DNA of 64,000 bases from Gemmatimonadota bacterium (lineage in GTDB: Bacteria; Gemmatimonadota; Gemmatimonadetes; Gemmatimonadales; GWC2-71-9). Location of the stretch: positions 930,001-994,000 of the forward strand of contig JADJPD010000001.1 of NCBI GenBank assembly GCA_016713435.1. Reading direction: 5' to 3'. Both the position numbers and the translations under genes were made by a program. The notes under the pieces are model-generated. The model ran no database searches and was not told the DNA's origin. It saw nothing but the letters and a program-made list of their open reading frames with translations. Position 1 is the first letter of the stretch. Each line of letters opens with the position of its first letter. Of the stretch, positions 35,473 through 44,306 are shown piece after piece.

Positions 35473-35856
35473 ATGACTGCTGCTCGCATCACCGTTCTGG
35501 CCCTCACCGGCGCCCTGCTCACGGGTGCCGCGTCCATGCACACCCATCTCGAGAAGGCCGAGCCGGCGGTGGACGGCACGGTGACCGCCGCCCCCACGCA
35601 GGTCCGGCTCTGGTTCAGTGAGCGGCCCGAGGTGGCGCTCTCCGGCGCCACCGTGCTCAAGGCCGACAACTCGCCCGTGGCCGTAGTCAAGCTGGCCGCC
35701 ACCGACGACACCCTCTCGGTGGGTGGCGCGATTCCGGTGGCGCTGGCGCCCGGCAAGTACGTGGTGGCGTGGAAGACGGGCTCGCGGGACGGGCACGTGG
35801 TCCGCGGCCGCTACACCTTCACCTTCGATCCCGCCGCACAGCCGACGAAGCCCTGA
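35473..35856 (+). CDS. copC: CopC-family periplasmic copper-binding protein
   Basis: A 127-residue protein with a signal peptide (residues 1-21) and a CopC beta-sandwich: mature HTHLEKAEPAVDGTV near the N-terminus (the N-terminal His region that binds Cu(II)), VRLWFSERPEV, and DGHVVRGRYTFTF, containing the conserved Asp/His pair. CopC chaperones copper in the periplasm and partners CopD. The gene order copC, hydrolase, copD, SCO1 agrees. Mature Met-rich Cu(I) loops are absent, as in Cu(II)-only CopC. The start at 35473 has no strong ribosome site. Its stop overlaps the start of the next gene by one base. Confidence 0.92.
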   Translation: MTAARITVLALTGALLTGAASMHTHLEKAEPAVDGTVTAAPTQVRLWFSERPEVALSGATVLKADNSPVAVVKLAATDDTLSVGGAIPVALAPGKYVVAWKTGSRDGHVVRGRYTFTFDPAAQPTKP

Positions 35857-37878
35857 TGATGCGCGCCGGCCGTCGCATCGCGTCGGGGCTCGTCCTGGGC
35901 GCCGTCCTCTCGTGGGGCGGCGCCCCTTCACTTGCCGCACAAGCGGCCGCCTGTGCGGCCGTCGAGCCCGGTACCTGCATCGACACCGCCCTCGCCGTGC
36001 CGATGCGCGACGGCGTGGTGCTGCGCGCCGATGTCTGGCGGCCGGCCAGCGGCGGGCCGTTCCCCGTGCTCCTCTTCCGCACTCCCTATGGCCGGTCGGA
36101 CGGGGCCGAGGCGTCCGGGGTCACGCGCGCGGCGGTGGCCCGAGGCTACGCGGTGGTGCACCAGGACGTGCGCGGCCGCTACGGCTCCGAAGGGGAGTTC
36201 GACGCCTACCGGAACGAGGGCAAGGACGGCTACGACACCATCGAGTGGGCCGCACGCCAGTCGTGGAGCACCGGTGCGGTGGGCACCATTGGCCTCTCCT
36301 ATCCCGCGGCGGTGCAGTGGCTCGCGGCCCGCGAGCGCCCCCCGGCGCTCCGCGCCATGGTGCCGGCCATGACCTATGCGGTGCCGGAGCAGTTCTGGTA
36401 CGCCGGCGGCGTGTGGGACGGCTCGTGGCTCGACTGGACCTGGTTCAACATTGCCCCCGACCTCCGGCGCCGCCTCGGTGTCCCGGGACCCGCCACCGAT
36501 TCCGCGGCGGCCGAGGCGGCCGCAGAGCGGCTCCAGGCCGCCCGGCGCTGGCGGCCCCTGCTCACGCTGCCCGACTTCCAGGGCATCGCCCCCTGGTACT
36601 ATGAGTGGATGCGGCACCCGCCGCGCGACCCGTGGTGGGCCTGGGCCGCGCTGCCCGCCGACTTCCGGCGACGTCCAGGCCGCCGTACTCAACGTCTCCG
36701 GCTGGTTCGACGAGCCGTACGGGCCGGCGGGGGCGGTCACCAATTTCGTGAAGCTGACGGAAAGCCGTGGTGGTCCCGCCGGCGCGCGGCTCATCCTCGG
36801 GCCCTGGCAGCACGGCGTGGACGCCATCCAGGGCGGCCTCGCCGGCAAGCGGGACTTCGGCCCCGCCGCGGCGCGGGACTACGCGGCGCTGGTGCTCGAC
36901 TGGATGGACGCGCACCTGAAGCGGCTGCCGGCGGCCGCGACCCCGCCGGTCGAGGTGTTCGTGATGGGCGCCAACCGCTGGCGGGCGTTCCCGCGCTGGC
37001 CGGTGCCGGGGCTCCGGCCGGACACCCTCCGGCTGGCCGGTCGCGCCGACGCCCGCACCATCGGCGCCCTCCGGCGTGAAGCTGGCGGGCCGCCGAGCGC
37101 CATCGCGAGCGACCCGGCGCGCCCGCTCACCGACCCCTTCCGCGGGGCCTACGGCGCCCACGACTACGCCGCGCTGGCCCCGCGCCCGGGACTCGTGGCC
37201 TTCGAGACGGCGCCCTTCTCGCACCCGGTGGAGATCATCGGCGAGGTGACGGCCGAGGTCGCGGTGCAGGCCTCGGTCCCGGACTTCGACCTCTGGCTGC
37301 AGCTCTACGACGTGGCCCCGGACGGCACCGCCTGGAACCTGGCCAGCCCCGGCACGGGCCTGGTGCGCGCCAGCTACCGGAACGGCGGCCCCGCCCGCGA
37401 ACCGGTGCCCGAGGGCGAACTGGTACGCCTGCGGATGTCGCAGCTCTACACGGCCAATCGCTTCGCGACCGGGCACCGGCTGCGGATCGTCCTCTCCACC
37501 GCCTTCTTCCCGCTCTTCTCCGTGAACCCGCAGACCGGCGCGCTGGAGACCGAGAGCGCCGAGACCCGCGCGGGCGTGATCCGCATCCGGCACGATGCAG
37601 AAGCGCCGTCCTGGGTGGTGCTGCCGGTGGTGCCGGACGCAGGGCGGTACTGGGCGGCGGGTGCGGTGATTCCGGCAGGCCCGAGCCTGACCTCCACCAA
37701 CCCACCGCACTATCTTGCTCCCCGCGCGCCCCGACCCCGGCCGCGCGAGCCACGTTCCGCCGGCGCCCGATGGACCACGAGACCGTCCCCCTTCCGCTCA
37801 ACCTCTACACCCTCGGCCGCGGCCTCGCGTATGCCGCGGCGCTGGCGCTCGTCGGGGTGGCGCTCTTCGCGGCACTGA
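35856..37878 (+). CDS. CocE/NonD-family hydrolase (X-Pro dipeptidyl-peptidase-like), frame change at 36664-36665
   Basis: Signal peptide, then an alpha/beta hydrolase of the CocE type: PMRDGVVLRADVWRP, FPVLLFRTPYGRS, the nucleophile Ser in GTIGLSYPAAVQW, Asp in LNVSGWFDEPYG, His in LGPWQHG, and a C-terminal jelly roll (DFDLWLQLYDVAPDG). It acts on esters or Xaa-Pro peptides; the substrate is unknown. The frame changes after ALPADF: removing one C of the CC pair gives ADFGDVQAAVLNVSG. Downstream the open frame runs to 37878 and overlaps copD by 109 bases, with implausible Arg/Pro-rich sequence; a TGA at 37688-37690 in the neighbouring frame suggests another indel and a real end near 37690. Confidence 0.8.
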
Positions 37879-38702
37879 TCCCCCGCTGGCGCGGTCCGGA
37901 CGACGACGACCAGGCCCTCGCCGCCCGCGCCCTGGCCGCCACCTGGCGCTGGGCCCTGGTGCCGGCATTGCTGCTCCCGCTGGCGCACCTGCTTCGCGCC
38001 TACGGCCAGGTCCGCGCCTTCCTGGAGCCGGGGGAGCCGCTGCAGTGGGAGGTGGCGCACCCCATCCTCTTCGCCACGGCCTGGGGCAAGGGATGGCTGG
38101 CGCAGCTGGCCGCCTCGCTTGTGGCGCTGCCGGCGGTGCTGCTCGCGCCGCGACGTCCCGCGGTGGGCGTGGCGCTGGTGGGCACCGCGGCGCTGCTGGT
38201 GGCCGGCACGTCGCCGCTGACAGGCCACGCCCTCGAGCACCCGTGGGGCGCCGGCCTGGGCGTGGGGCTCCACACCCTGCACCTGCTCGGCGGTGGCATC
38301 TGGCTCGGCACGCTGGCGGCGATGTTCGTGGCGGGGATCCGCCAGGTGCGGGGCGGGGAGGATCACGCCGCGCTGGCGCGGCTCGTGGCGGTCTTCTCGC
38401 CGCTCGCGCTCACCGGCGCGGGGATGGCCATCGGGGCGGGGAGCCTGCTCGGCTACGCCTATGTGGGCTCGCTGCCCAAGCTGCTCGCCTCACAATACGG
38501 CGCGGCGCTCGTCACCAAGGTGGTGGTGCTGTTCGGGGTGATGGGCTTCGGCGCCTGGAACTGGCAGCGCCTGCTGCCGAGCCTCGGCACGCCCGACGCC
38601 ACCGCGGCGCTCCGCCGCTCGGCGGGCTTGGAGCTGGGCGTCGCACTCCTGCTCGTGGCCGTCACCGCCGTGCTCGTGGCCCTGCCGGCCCCGGCCCTCT
38701 AA
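37770..38702 (+). CDS. copD: CopD-family copper-transport membrane protein
   Basis: A 310-residue membrane protein with eight hydrophobic helices and the CopD arrangement: LAHLLRAYGQVRAF in the second helix, LTGHALEHPWGAGLGVGLH with paired His, LHLLGGGIWLGTLAAM and a C-terminal GAWNWQRLLP loop. CopD works with CopC to move copper into the cytoplasm or to protein acceptors. It lies after the CocE-type hydrolase and before SCO1 in the same direction. The ATG at 37770 is preceded at 37711-37716 by TATCTT, a -10-like hexamer in the region before the gene. Stop precedes the SCO1 start by 10 bases. Confidence 0.88.
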   Translation: MDHETVPLPLNLYTLGRGLAYAAALALVGVALFAALIPRWRGPDDDDQALAARALAATWRWALVPALLLPLAHLLRAYGQVRAFLEPGEPLQWEVAHPILFATAWGKGWLAQLAASLVALPAVLLAPRRPAVGVALVGTAALLVAGTSPLTGHALEHPWGAGLGVGLHTLHLLGGGIWLGTLAAMFVAGIRQVRGGEDHAALARLVAVFSPLALTGAGMAIGAGSLLGYAYVGSLPKLLASQYGAALVTKVVVLFGVMGFGAWNWQRLLPSLGTPDATAALRRSAGLELGVALLLVAVTAVLVALPAPAL

Positions 38703-38712
38703 GGAAATCCGC

Positions 38713-39363
38713 ATGGCACTTCGCCCGTCGCTCCTCGTGCTCGCCGCCCTGGCCTTCGCCGGGGCCTGCAAGCCGCGCCCAACCCCCGACGCGCCCCCGG
38801 CCGACCAGGCGGCGCTGCCACCCGGCTTCCCGAACCTCGAGGGCACCCACGGGCCCAAGATCATGCCGCCCGTGCCCAAGCCCGACTTCACCCTCACCGA
38901 CACCGACGGGAAGCCCTACAACTTCCGCGAGCGCACCGAGGGGAAGATCACCCTGCTCTTCCTGGGCTACACCAACTGCCCGGACGTCTGCCCGGTGCAC
39001 CTGGCCAACATCGCCGCGGCGCTCCAGAGGCTCGGGCCGGAGATCCCGCAGCAGCTCACGGTGGTGTTCGTGACCACCGACCCCGCGCGCGACACGCCCC
39101 AGGCCATCCGCAAGTGGCTCGACAACTTCGACAAGCGCTTCGTGGGGCTCACGGGGGACAGCGCCTCCGTCGTGGCGCTGCAGAACCAGCTCCGCATGGG
39201 GGCGGCCTTCCGCGAGCCGGGCAAGACGCCCGACAGCTACACGGTGGCGCACAGCTCCATGGTCCTCGCGTTCACCCGCGACAACATGGCGCACATCGTG
39301 TACCCCTTCGGCATCCGCCAGGCGGACTGGGTGAACGACCTGCCCCTGCTCGTGAAGTCCTGA
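38713..39363 (+). CDS. SCO1/SenC-family copper chaperone lipoprotein
   Basis: A 216-residue thioredoxin-fold lipoprotein (lipobox FAGAC). SCO signatures: CPDVCP with two copper-ligand Cys, PDFTLTDTDGKPYNFRE, VVFVTTDPARDTPQAIRKW, and a His ligand in TVAHSSMVLAF. It would deliver copper to the CuA centre of cytochrome c oxidase or act as a redox thiol chaperone. This copy ends the copC-copD cluster; a second SCO1 lies in the minus-strand operon (40469-41080). The minus-strand TauE/SafE gene converges 6 bases downstream. The protein carries a proline-rich linker after the lipobox. Confidence 0.93.
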   Translation: MALRPSLLVLAALAFAGACKPRPTPDAPPADQAALPPGFPNLEGTHGPKIMPPVPKPDFTLTDTDGKPYNFRERTEGKITLLFLGYTNCPDVCPVHLANIAAALQRLGPEIPQQLTVVFVTTDPARDTPQAIRKWLDNFDKRFVGLTGDSASVVALQNQLRMGAAFREPGKTPDSYTVAHSSMVLAFTRDNMAHIVYPFGIRQADWVNDLPLLVKS

Positions 39364-39369
39364 GGGCGC

Positions 39370-40023
39370 TCAGCCGCCGAAGAACGTCATGCAGTGCCGC
39401 AGGAAGTCACGGGTGCCCTCGGGGTCCACGAGGCGCACCCGCGCCCAGATGGCCCAGGTGCCGGACGCAAGGATCGCCAGCGCCGCCGCCCGCCGCCGCC
39501 ACGCTCCCCCCGTTGCCAGCCGCTGCACCACCACCGCGCCCGCTGAGAGCAGCGGCACCGTCCCGAGGCCGAAGGCCAGCATGGCGAGCGCCCCGCGCCA
39601 CGGCGCGCCGGTGGCCGCCGCCATGGCGAGCGCCGAATAGACGAGGCCGCAGGGCAGCAGTCCGTTGACCAGCCCGAACGCCAGCTGCCCCCACGGCCGC
39701 GGCGACGTGAGCGCCCGGCTCGCCACCCGGCCCAGCCCGGGCGGGATGAGCCGCGGCTCGGGCACCAGCCCCGCGAAGGCCAGCGCAAACCAGCCGAGCA
39801 GGAGGGTCGCCACCACGCCGGGCACCCAGGCCGGGCCCGGCAGGAGGCTCCCGGCCGCGCCCGCGACGGCACCTAACAAAACGTAGGTGCCCACCCGGCC
39901 CGCGTGCCAGGCCAGGAGCCCGCGCGGACGCCGCGCGCAGGCGGCCGCGAACCCGCCGCACATCCCCGGGCAGTGCACCCCGCCGAGCAGGCCGGCGAGG
40001 AGCGGGGCCAGGAGGTCGCCCAC
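39370..40023 (-). CDS. TauE/SafE (UreH-type) integral membrane protein with two Cys motifs
   Basis: A 217-residue membrane protein with six transmembrane helices. The Cys motifs are HCPGMCGGF near the start and GLLPCGLVYSAL mid-protein. This pairs with the UreH_2 / SafE-like class frequently located beside SCO1, PCuAC and CcoI-type genes, and possibly transports copper or a thiol species in oxidase assembly. It is the last gene of the minus-strand operon, starting at GTG 40023, five bases after the PCuAC stop. The function of the class is not established at the biochemical level here. Confidence 0.82.
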   Translation of the reverse strand: MGDLLAPLLAGLLGGVHCPGMCGGFAAACARRPRGLLAWHAGRVGTYVLLGAVAGAAGSLLPGPAWVPGVVATLLLGWFALAFAGLVPEPRLIPPGLGRVASRALTSPRPWGQLAFGLVNGLLPCGLVYSALAMAAATGAPWRGALAMLAFGLGTVPLLSAGAVVVQRLATGGAWRRRAAALAILASGTWAIWARVRLVDPEGTRDFLRHCMTFFGG

Positions 40024-40028
40024 CGGGG

Positions 40029-40472
40029 CTATTCCGTGCCGTAGGGACGCACGGGCAGCCGCACGGTCACGGTGCCGGCACGGGCGAAGCGGAGCGTCAG
40101 CGCCAGCGAGTCCCCGGCCTTCGGCAGCGCACTCAGGTTCATCAGCATCAGGTGGGCGCCGCCGGGCGTGAACACCAGGCTGTCGTGCGCCCCGACCACG
40201 GCCGGACCCATTCCCGCCATGTCCCCGCCGTGCACCATGACGCCCTCCGCGATGGGACTGGAGAGGTCGAGCAGCGTGTCCGGGGCCATCCCGGCGTTGT
40301 GGATGGTGACGTAGGCCGCGCCGACGGCGCTGTCGAGCGGCGCGTAGGCGAAGCCGTCGGTGAGGAGGAGGTCACCGGCGCGGACACCGGGCCGGGCCGG
40401 GCCACCGCACGCGGTGAGGACGAGGAGCAGGAGGCCGGCATGCCGGCGTGAGGGCCAATGGCGGGTCATCAT
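40029..40472 (-). CDS. PCuAC-family copper chaperone
   Basis: A 147-residue lipoprotein (LLLLVLTACGG) with the PCuAC fold and copper ligands: H and M in GVMVHGGDMAGM and H/M in GGAHLMLM, matching the H(M)X10MX21HXM-type layout of the family. It binds Cu(I) and hands it to CuA with SCO1, whose gene overlaps it by four bases upstream (ATGA). The neighbouring order SCO1-PCuAC-TauE/SafE agrees with a role in cytochrome oxidase copper loading. A second canonical PCuAC is at 48260-48688 and a degenerate one at 42249-42824. Confidence 0.92.
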   Translation of the reverse strand: MMTRHWPSRRHAGLLLLVLTACGGPARPGVRAGDLLLTDGFAYAPLDSAVGAAYVTIHNAGMAPDTLLDLSSPIAEGVMVHGGDMAGMGPAVVGAHDSLVFTPGGAHLMLMNLSALPKAGDSLALTLRFARAGTVTVRLPVRPYGTE

Positions 40473-41080
40473 GGGTCAACCAGCAGGGGAAGGTTGCGGA
40501 CCCAGTCCTGTTGCCGGGTCCCGAAGGGAAAGGCCACGTGGGCCAGGTTGTCGGAAGAGAACGCGAGCACCGAGGCCGAGTGGCCCACGGTGTAGGTGGT
40601 GTCGTCGCTGCCCGGCTGGATCACCGGCTGGCCGAGGTGAAGCTGGCGGAGAGACTCGGCGATGGTCACCGAGTCCCCGCGAAGCCCCACGAAGGTGGGA
40701 TCGAAGTGGTCGAGCCAGGTCCGCAGCACCGCGGGGGTGTCGCGCGCGGGGTCGGTGGTCACGAACAGCACCCGCACTTTCCGGCGCACCGCCGGCGGCA
40801 GCCGGGTGAGGGCCGCCGCGATGTTCTGCATGTGCACCGGGCAGACGTCGGGGCAGTGGGTGTAGCCGAAGAAGAGCAGGAACGCCTGCCCGTCGGTGTC
40901 CTCGCGCAGGCGGAAGGGGCGGCCCTCGGTGTCGGTGAGCGTGACCGCCGGCTTGGGGAAGCCCGGCTCGAGCACCAGGCCATCGGCCAGGGAGCGGAGC
41001 GGCGCGCCGCGGCACGCGGTGCCGAGCACCAGCGCGGCTGCCAGCACCGCCGCGGCCACACGGGTCAGGAGCCGGGCCAC
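40469..41080 (-). CDS. SCO1/SenC-family copper chaperone (second copy)
   Basis: A 203-residue lipoprotein (LVLGTACRG) with CPDVCP, VRVLFVTTDPARDTPAVLRTW and TVGHSASVLAF, the Cys/Cys/His copper site. It begins at GTG 41080 with GAAGGAG upstream, overlapping the propeller gene by 16 bases, and ends overlapping the PCuAC start. Together with PCuAC and the TauE/SafE protein it likely assembles CuA. It is clearly divergent from the SCO1 at 38713, especially in the region after the second beta strand, so the two are not recent duplicates. Confidence 0.93.
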   Translation of the reverse strand: MARLLTRVAAAVLAAALVLGTACRGAPLRSLADGLVLEPGFPKPAVTLTDTEGRPFRLREDTDGQAFLLFFGYTHCPDVCPVHMQNIAAALTRLPPAVRRKVRVLFVTTDPARDTPAVLRTWLDHFDPTFVGLRGDSVTIAESLRQLHLGQPVIQPGSDDTTYTVGHSASVLAFSSDNLAHVAFPFGTRQQDWVRNLPLLVDP

Positions 41081-42261
41081 GCGCGCGCTCCTTCCGTCAG
41101 GCGAAGCCGGGCCAGCGCCACCTGTGGCACGCCGCCAGCCGCGGCTTCCTCCCAGGCCGCGAGGACCTGGGCCCCGTCCGGGACCCAGGTGAGCCGCCGC
41201 ACCCCGGCGGAGGCGGGCAGCAGCTCGAAAGCCGGGGCCTGCTGCCCCCCGGCCGGCACCCGCGCCACCCGCCACGCACCCGCCTCCTCCCACGCGGCCA
41301 CCGCGCTCCCGCCCACAAAGGCCACCACCGGCTGGCGGGTGCCGGCGCCCGCGCCCAGGGTGATCGGCGCCCCGAAGTGCTCCCCGGCATCAAACGACCA
41401 AGCGAGGGACACCCCGACGCGGCCGGGACTCGCGCTGCGCCAGACCACCACCACGGTGTCCGCGCGCGCCGCCAGCGCGGGCCCGTGCCCCGGGCAGCCC
41501 GGGGCGGCCCACCCGTCGGCATGGACCACGCGGGCCGGCCCCCAGGCCTGCCGCTCGCGGCGGCGCACCACGATGTCCTGGCTCGTGCGCCCGTCCGCCT
41601 CGCGCTCGGCCCGGTAAGCCACCACGGCGCCGAGCGCGGCGTGCACCGCCGCGGCGGGGCAGCACCGGCAGGCGTGGGCGTCGAGCAGCGCGGCCGCCAC
41701 GGGGCGCCCGTCCCCGCCGACCACCGCGGCGCGCAGCTCGGTGCCCGCGCCGCCCGCCCGGAGCCACACCAGGCCCACGCCCTCGAACGAGGGAAAGGTG
41801 CTCACCCCCACCGGCGCCACCCGCTCGGCGCCCTCGGTGGGTGCGTCCGGCGCGGTCCAGGTCCAGCCGCCGTCGATGGACACCGCCGTCCAGAGTCCTG
41901 CCGCGCCCGCGGCGGCCGCCTCGCGCCAGTCCGCCAGGTACATGCCGCAGGGGCCGGCGTGGACGCCGGGATCGGGGCCGCGCGCGGGATCGGCATCCGC
42001 CAGCTCCACGATGGTGCGGGGACGCCGCCAGCCCAGCGAGTCGCGCTCGGCGAGGCGCAGGCGGCGGCCCCGAGGTGGGCGCGGCTCCACCCAGGACAGC
42101 GACACGATGCCGCGGTTGCCCGCGCTCAGCGCCGGCGCGGTGGCGCCGGGCGGGGCCGGTGCGTCGAGTCGCTCCACCCGCAGGCCGGGCCCGGGCGCGC
42201 AGGCCGCGAGCGCGAGGCCGGCAAGCGCCAGCAGCCTGGGGCGTTGTGTCAGGCGGGACAC
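41065..42261 (-). CDS. Beta-propeller (BNR/sialidase-like) lipoprotein with a CxCC motif
   Basis: A 398-residue lipoprotein (ALAGLALAACAPG). Repeated beta strands with Asp-box-like segments (SIDGGWTWTAP, SFDAGEHFGAP) indicate a six- or seven-bladed propeller like exo-sialidases, though catalytic Arg triads are not recognisable. A conspicuous motif HACRCCPAAA lies mid-protein, matching SCICCRTA of the paralogue at 44307. The two are flanked by copper-handling genes, so the CxCC may bind copper. Start GTG 42261 has GGGAGGG; it overlaps both neighbours (13 and 16 bases). Confidence 0.8.
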   Translation of the reverse strand: MSRLTQRPRLLALAGLALAACAPGPGLRVERLDAPAPPGATAPALSAGNRGIVSLSWVEPRPPRGRRLRLAERDSLGWRRPRTIVELADADPARGPDPGVHAGPCGMYLADWREAAAAGAAGLWTAVSIDGGWTWTAPDAPTEGAERVAPVGVSTFPSFEGVGLVWLRAGGAGTELRAAVVGGDGRPVAAALLDAHACRCCPAAAVHAALGAVVAYRAEREADGRTSQDIVVRRRERQAWGPARVVHADGWAAPGCPGHGPALAARADTVVVVWRSASPGRVGVSLAWSFDAGEHFGAPITLGAGAGTRQPVVAFVGGSAVAAWEEAGAWRVARVPAGGQQAPAFELLPASAGVRRLTWVPDGAQVLAAWEEAAAGGVPQVALARLRLTEGARAWPGS

Positions 42262-42824
42262 GGGAGCCCTCCCGCGCGCGGCAGCCGCGCCGCACAGGTC
42301 CCGGGCCGGAACGCGAGCGGCGCTCCCCCGCCCGGCACCCCGGCGGAGGTGAGTTCCCGCACCTCGATCCGCACCACCAGCGTCACCGCCCCCGGCATGG
42401 CGAGCGCCAGGCCCACGCTGTCGCCGGGCAGCAGGTCCACCGCGAGGTGCTCGAGGGCCAGCCAGGTCCCCCCCGGCCCCATCCGGAGGCCGGTGCCCGC
42501 CGGGATCACGAACCCGCCCTGCGCGGCCAGCCGGGCCGGCGTCCCGTCGATGCGGCCCGCCAGCCTCACGCCGGCGGCCGCCCGCGTGCGCACCGCCGCC
42601 ACCGCGACCGGCACCGTCGCGCTGGAGGCCAGCCGGAGGAAGGCGCGGGAGCCCTGGCCCGCGCGCCCCGGCTCGGCCCAGGCGTCTTCCAGCGCCAGCA
42701 TGAAGCCGGGCCCCGGGGCGGCGGCCACGGGCGGGACCGGGGTGGGGGCACGGCAGGCGCCGGCGACGAGCATGAAGAGCAGCACCGGCGCAGGATGCGC
42801 CGGCCACGCGGGGCGAACAGGCAT
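42249..42824 (-). CDS. PCuAC-like lipoprotein that has lost the copper-ligand motif
   Basis: A 191-residue lipoprotein (VLLFMLVAGACRAP) with the beta-fold of PCuAC (GFMLALEDAWAEPGRAGQG, AFLRLASSATVPVAV, GIDGTPARLAA-like region, LRMGPGGTWLALEHLAVDLLPGDSVGLALAM). In canonical members GGxHLML contributes His and Met; here it is GGTWLALE, and the upstream H/M segment is also missing. It may be a structural paralogue or bind a different ligand. It sits between the small Cys/His protein and the propeller gene in the operon; its stop overlaps the propeller start. Confidence in the fold is moderate. Confidence 0.6.
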   Translation of the reverse strand: MPVRPAWPAHPAPVLLFMLVAGACRAPTPVPPVAAAPGPGFMLALEDAWAEPGRAGQGSRAFLRLASSATVPVAVAAVRTRAAAGVRLAGRIDGTPARLAAQGGFVIPAGTGLRMGPGGTWLALEHLAVDLLPGDSVGLALAMPGAVTLVVRIEVRELTSAGVPGGGAPLAFRPGTCAARLPRAGGLPCPA

Positions 42825-42980
42825 GGGACTCCGGGCCTCGAGGGGTCACGGGTGGGTCCGCGCCGTGGGGGCGCGCGGCATCCGCCAGCTTCACGTGGGC
42901 GGGCCGGCCCTTCCCGGGCAGCCCGGGCGGGCGGACGCATGCATCGGGGACCTGGGGGGCGACGGCCCGGGACGGGCGCG

Positions 42981-43370
42981 TCAGGCGGGAGGCGCGGGCG
43001 GGGCCTGGGCGAGGGGGAGGCGGCGGTCGAGGCGGGCAACGGGCGGCGCCGGCACGGGCGCGGCCGCCGCCGCCCGCACGGCAATCACGGTCCGGATCGC
43101 GAGCACGATCGGGGCGGGAAGCGCCCCCATCCCCGCGCAGCACGCGTGGTCCACGCAGTCACAGCGCGCAGGCGATGGCCCGGGCACGGGTGCGGACGGG
43201 CCCGCAGGCATGTGATGGCCCGCATGGCCCGCCATCGCCGAGTGCGGCACGTCGGCCGCGCCGCGCCGGGCACCGCCGTGCTCGCAGCGGTGCAGCATTG
43301 GTGCCACGGCGAACACGGCGTGCGCCGCCACGAGCACCAGCGCGACGAGGCGCCGGATCGGGGACCTCAC
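42981..43370 (-). CDS. Small exported Cys/His protein (CxCVxxxC family, member 3)
   Basis: A 129-residue protein: signal-anchor (RRLVALVLVAAHAVFAVAP), MLHRCEHGG, a His/Met-rich segment (HSAMAGHAGHHMPAG), the core CDCVDHACC and a hydrophobic segment (GALPAPIVLAIRTVIAVRA) before a Pro-rich end (LPLAQAPPAPPA). His, Met and Cys clusters strongly suggest copper binding at the periplasmic face, as inference. Start is GTG 43370, 37 bases after the DJ-1 stop. Near-identical layout to the protein at 47751-48164 in the same operon, so the two are duplicates. Confidence 0.7.
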   Translation of the reverse strand: MRSPIRRLVALVLVAAHAVFAVAPMLHRCEHGGARRGAADVPHSAMAGHAGHHMPAGPSAPVPGPSPARCDCVDHACCAGMGALPAPIVLAIRTVIAVRAAAAAPVPAPPVARLDRRLPLAQAPPAPPA

Positions 43371-43407
43371 GGCGGGCAGCCGAAGCCGAAGGGCGGGCAA
43401 GGCGGCA

Positions 43408-44271
43408 TCACACCGGCGCCGGCACCGCCGCCATGCCCGCCACGAGCGGCGCATACATCCCGCGGAGGGCCTCGGTGATGGCCGGGCCGGCCTTCTCCGG
43501 CGCCCCGGCATCGAAGGGCGGCGCCGGGTCGTATTCCACGTTGAGCTGGAGGCCGCGGGCATAGGCCTCCCCTGACAGCCGTGCCGCCACCACCAACGCG
43601 AAGTCGATCCCGGCCGAGACGCCGGCGGCGGTGATGCGGTTGCGGTCCTCCACCACGCGGGCGCGGGTGGGCTCCGCCCCGAAGTGCGCCAGCACCTCGT
43701 GCGCCACCCAGTGGGTCGTGGCCCGGTAGCCCTGCAGGAGACCCGCGGCGCCCAGCACCAGGGCCCCGGTGCAGACGCTGGTCACGTAGCGCGCCGTGGC
43801 CGCTCGCTCGCGCAGGAAGGCGAGCACGGCGGGGTCGCGCATCGCGGCGAGGGTTCCCTCGCCGCCGCCCGGGACGCAGAGCACGTCGAGATCGTGCGGA
43901 CAGCTCGTGAACGTCGTGTCCGGGACCACCGTGAGGCCCGAGGCGTCGAGGGCAGCCCCGTCCCGCCCCACCACGTGGACCGTGGTGTTCATCAGCCCGC
44001 TCCAGACGGCCTGGGGCCCCACGAGGTCCAGCGCGAACATCCCCGGATAGGCCACCAGGGCGATGTGCCGCGGCCGCGCGGGCATGACCATCGCCGCCGT
44101 GGCCGAGTCGGGGGCGAAGGCCGCGTGCAGGCGCGTCATCGCGTCGTCCCCCGCGGCGGCACCGGCGGCGCTGGCGGGCGCCGGTGTCGGTTGCCGGCAG
44201 TTCGCCAGCGGGAGGAGGGAGCCGGCCGCCGCGCCGGCGGCCATCGCGCGCATGAAGGTGCGTCGGTGCAT
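43408..44271 (-). CDS. DJ-1/PfpI-family protein, isonitrile-hydratase-like, exported
   Basis: A 287-residue protein with a twin-arginine-like leader (MHRRTFMRAMAAGAAAGSLL) and a Cys/lipobox-like end (LANCRQ), then a DJ-1/PfpI domain: HIALVAYPGMFALDLVGP, VLCVPGGGEG, and the nucleophile Cys in SVCTGALVLGAAGLLQGYRATTHW. The last block matches cyclohexyl-isocyanide hydratase (InhA) proteins, which hydrate isonitriles to N-formamides. Some bacterial isonitriles are copper chelators, and this gene lies in a copper operon, but the link is speculative. A DJ-1 chaperone/glyoxalase is the alternative. RBS GGAGA precedes the ATG. Located between two copper-type genes, 35 bases after the propeller stop. 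Confidence 0.85.
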   Translation of the reverse strand: MHRRTFMRAMAAGAAAGSLLPLANCRQPTPAPASAAGAAAGDDAMTRLHAAFAPDSATAAMVMPARPRHIALVAYPGMFALDLVGPQAVWSGLMNTTVHVVGRDGAALDASGLTVVPDTTFTSCPHDLDVLCVPGGGEGTLAAMRDPAVLAFLRERAATARYVTSVCTGALVLGAAGLLQGYRATTHWVAHEVLAHFGAEPTRARVVEDRNRITAAGVSAGIDFALVVAARLSGEAYARGLQLNVEYDPAPPFDAGAPEKAGPAITEALRGMYAPLVAGMAAVPAPV

Positions 44272-44306
44272 GGCGTCTCCGATTCAGGGTCAGCAGCCGC
44301 GGAAGG

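Noticed and set aside
34850..35476. Plus-strand frame of 208 residues in the gap before copC
   Set aside because: Gly/Arg/Pro-rich with no start signal or motif; overlaps the promoter region of the mbnP operon.
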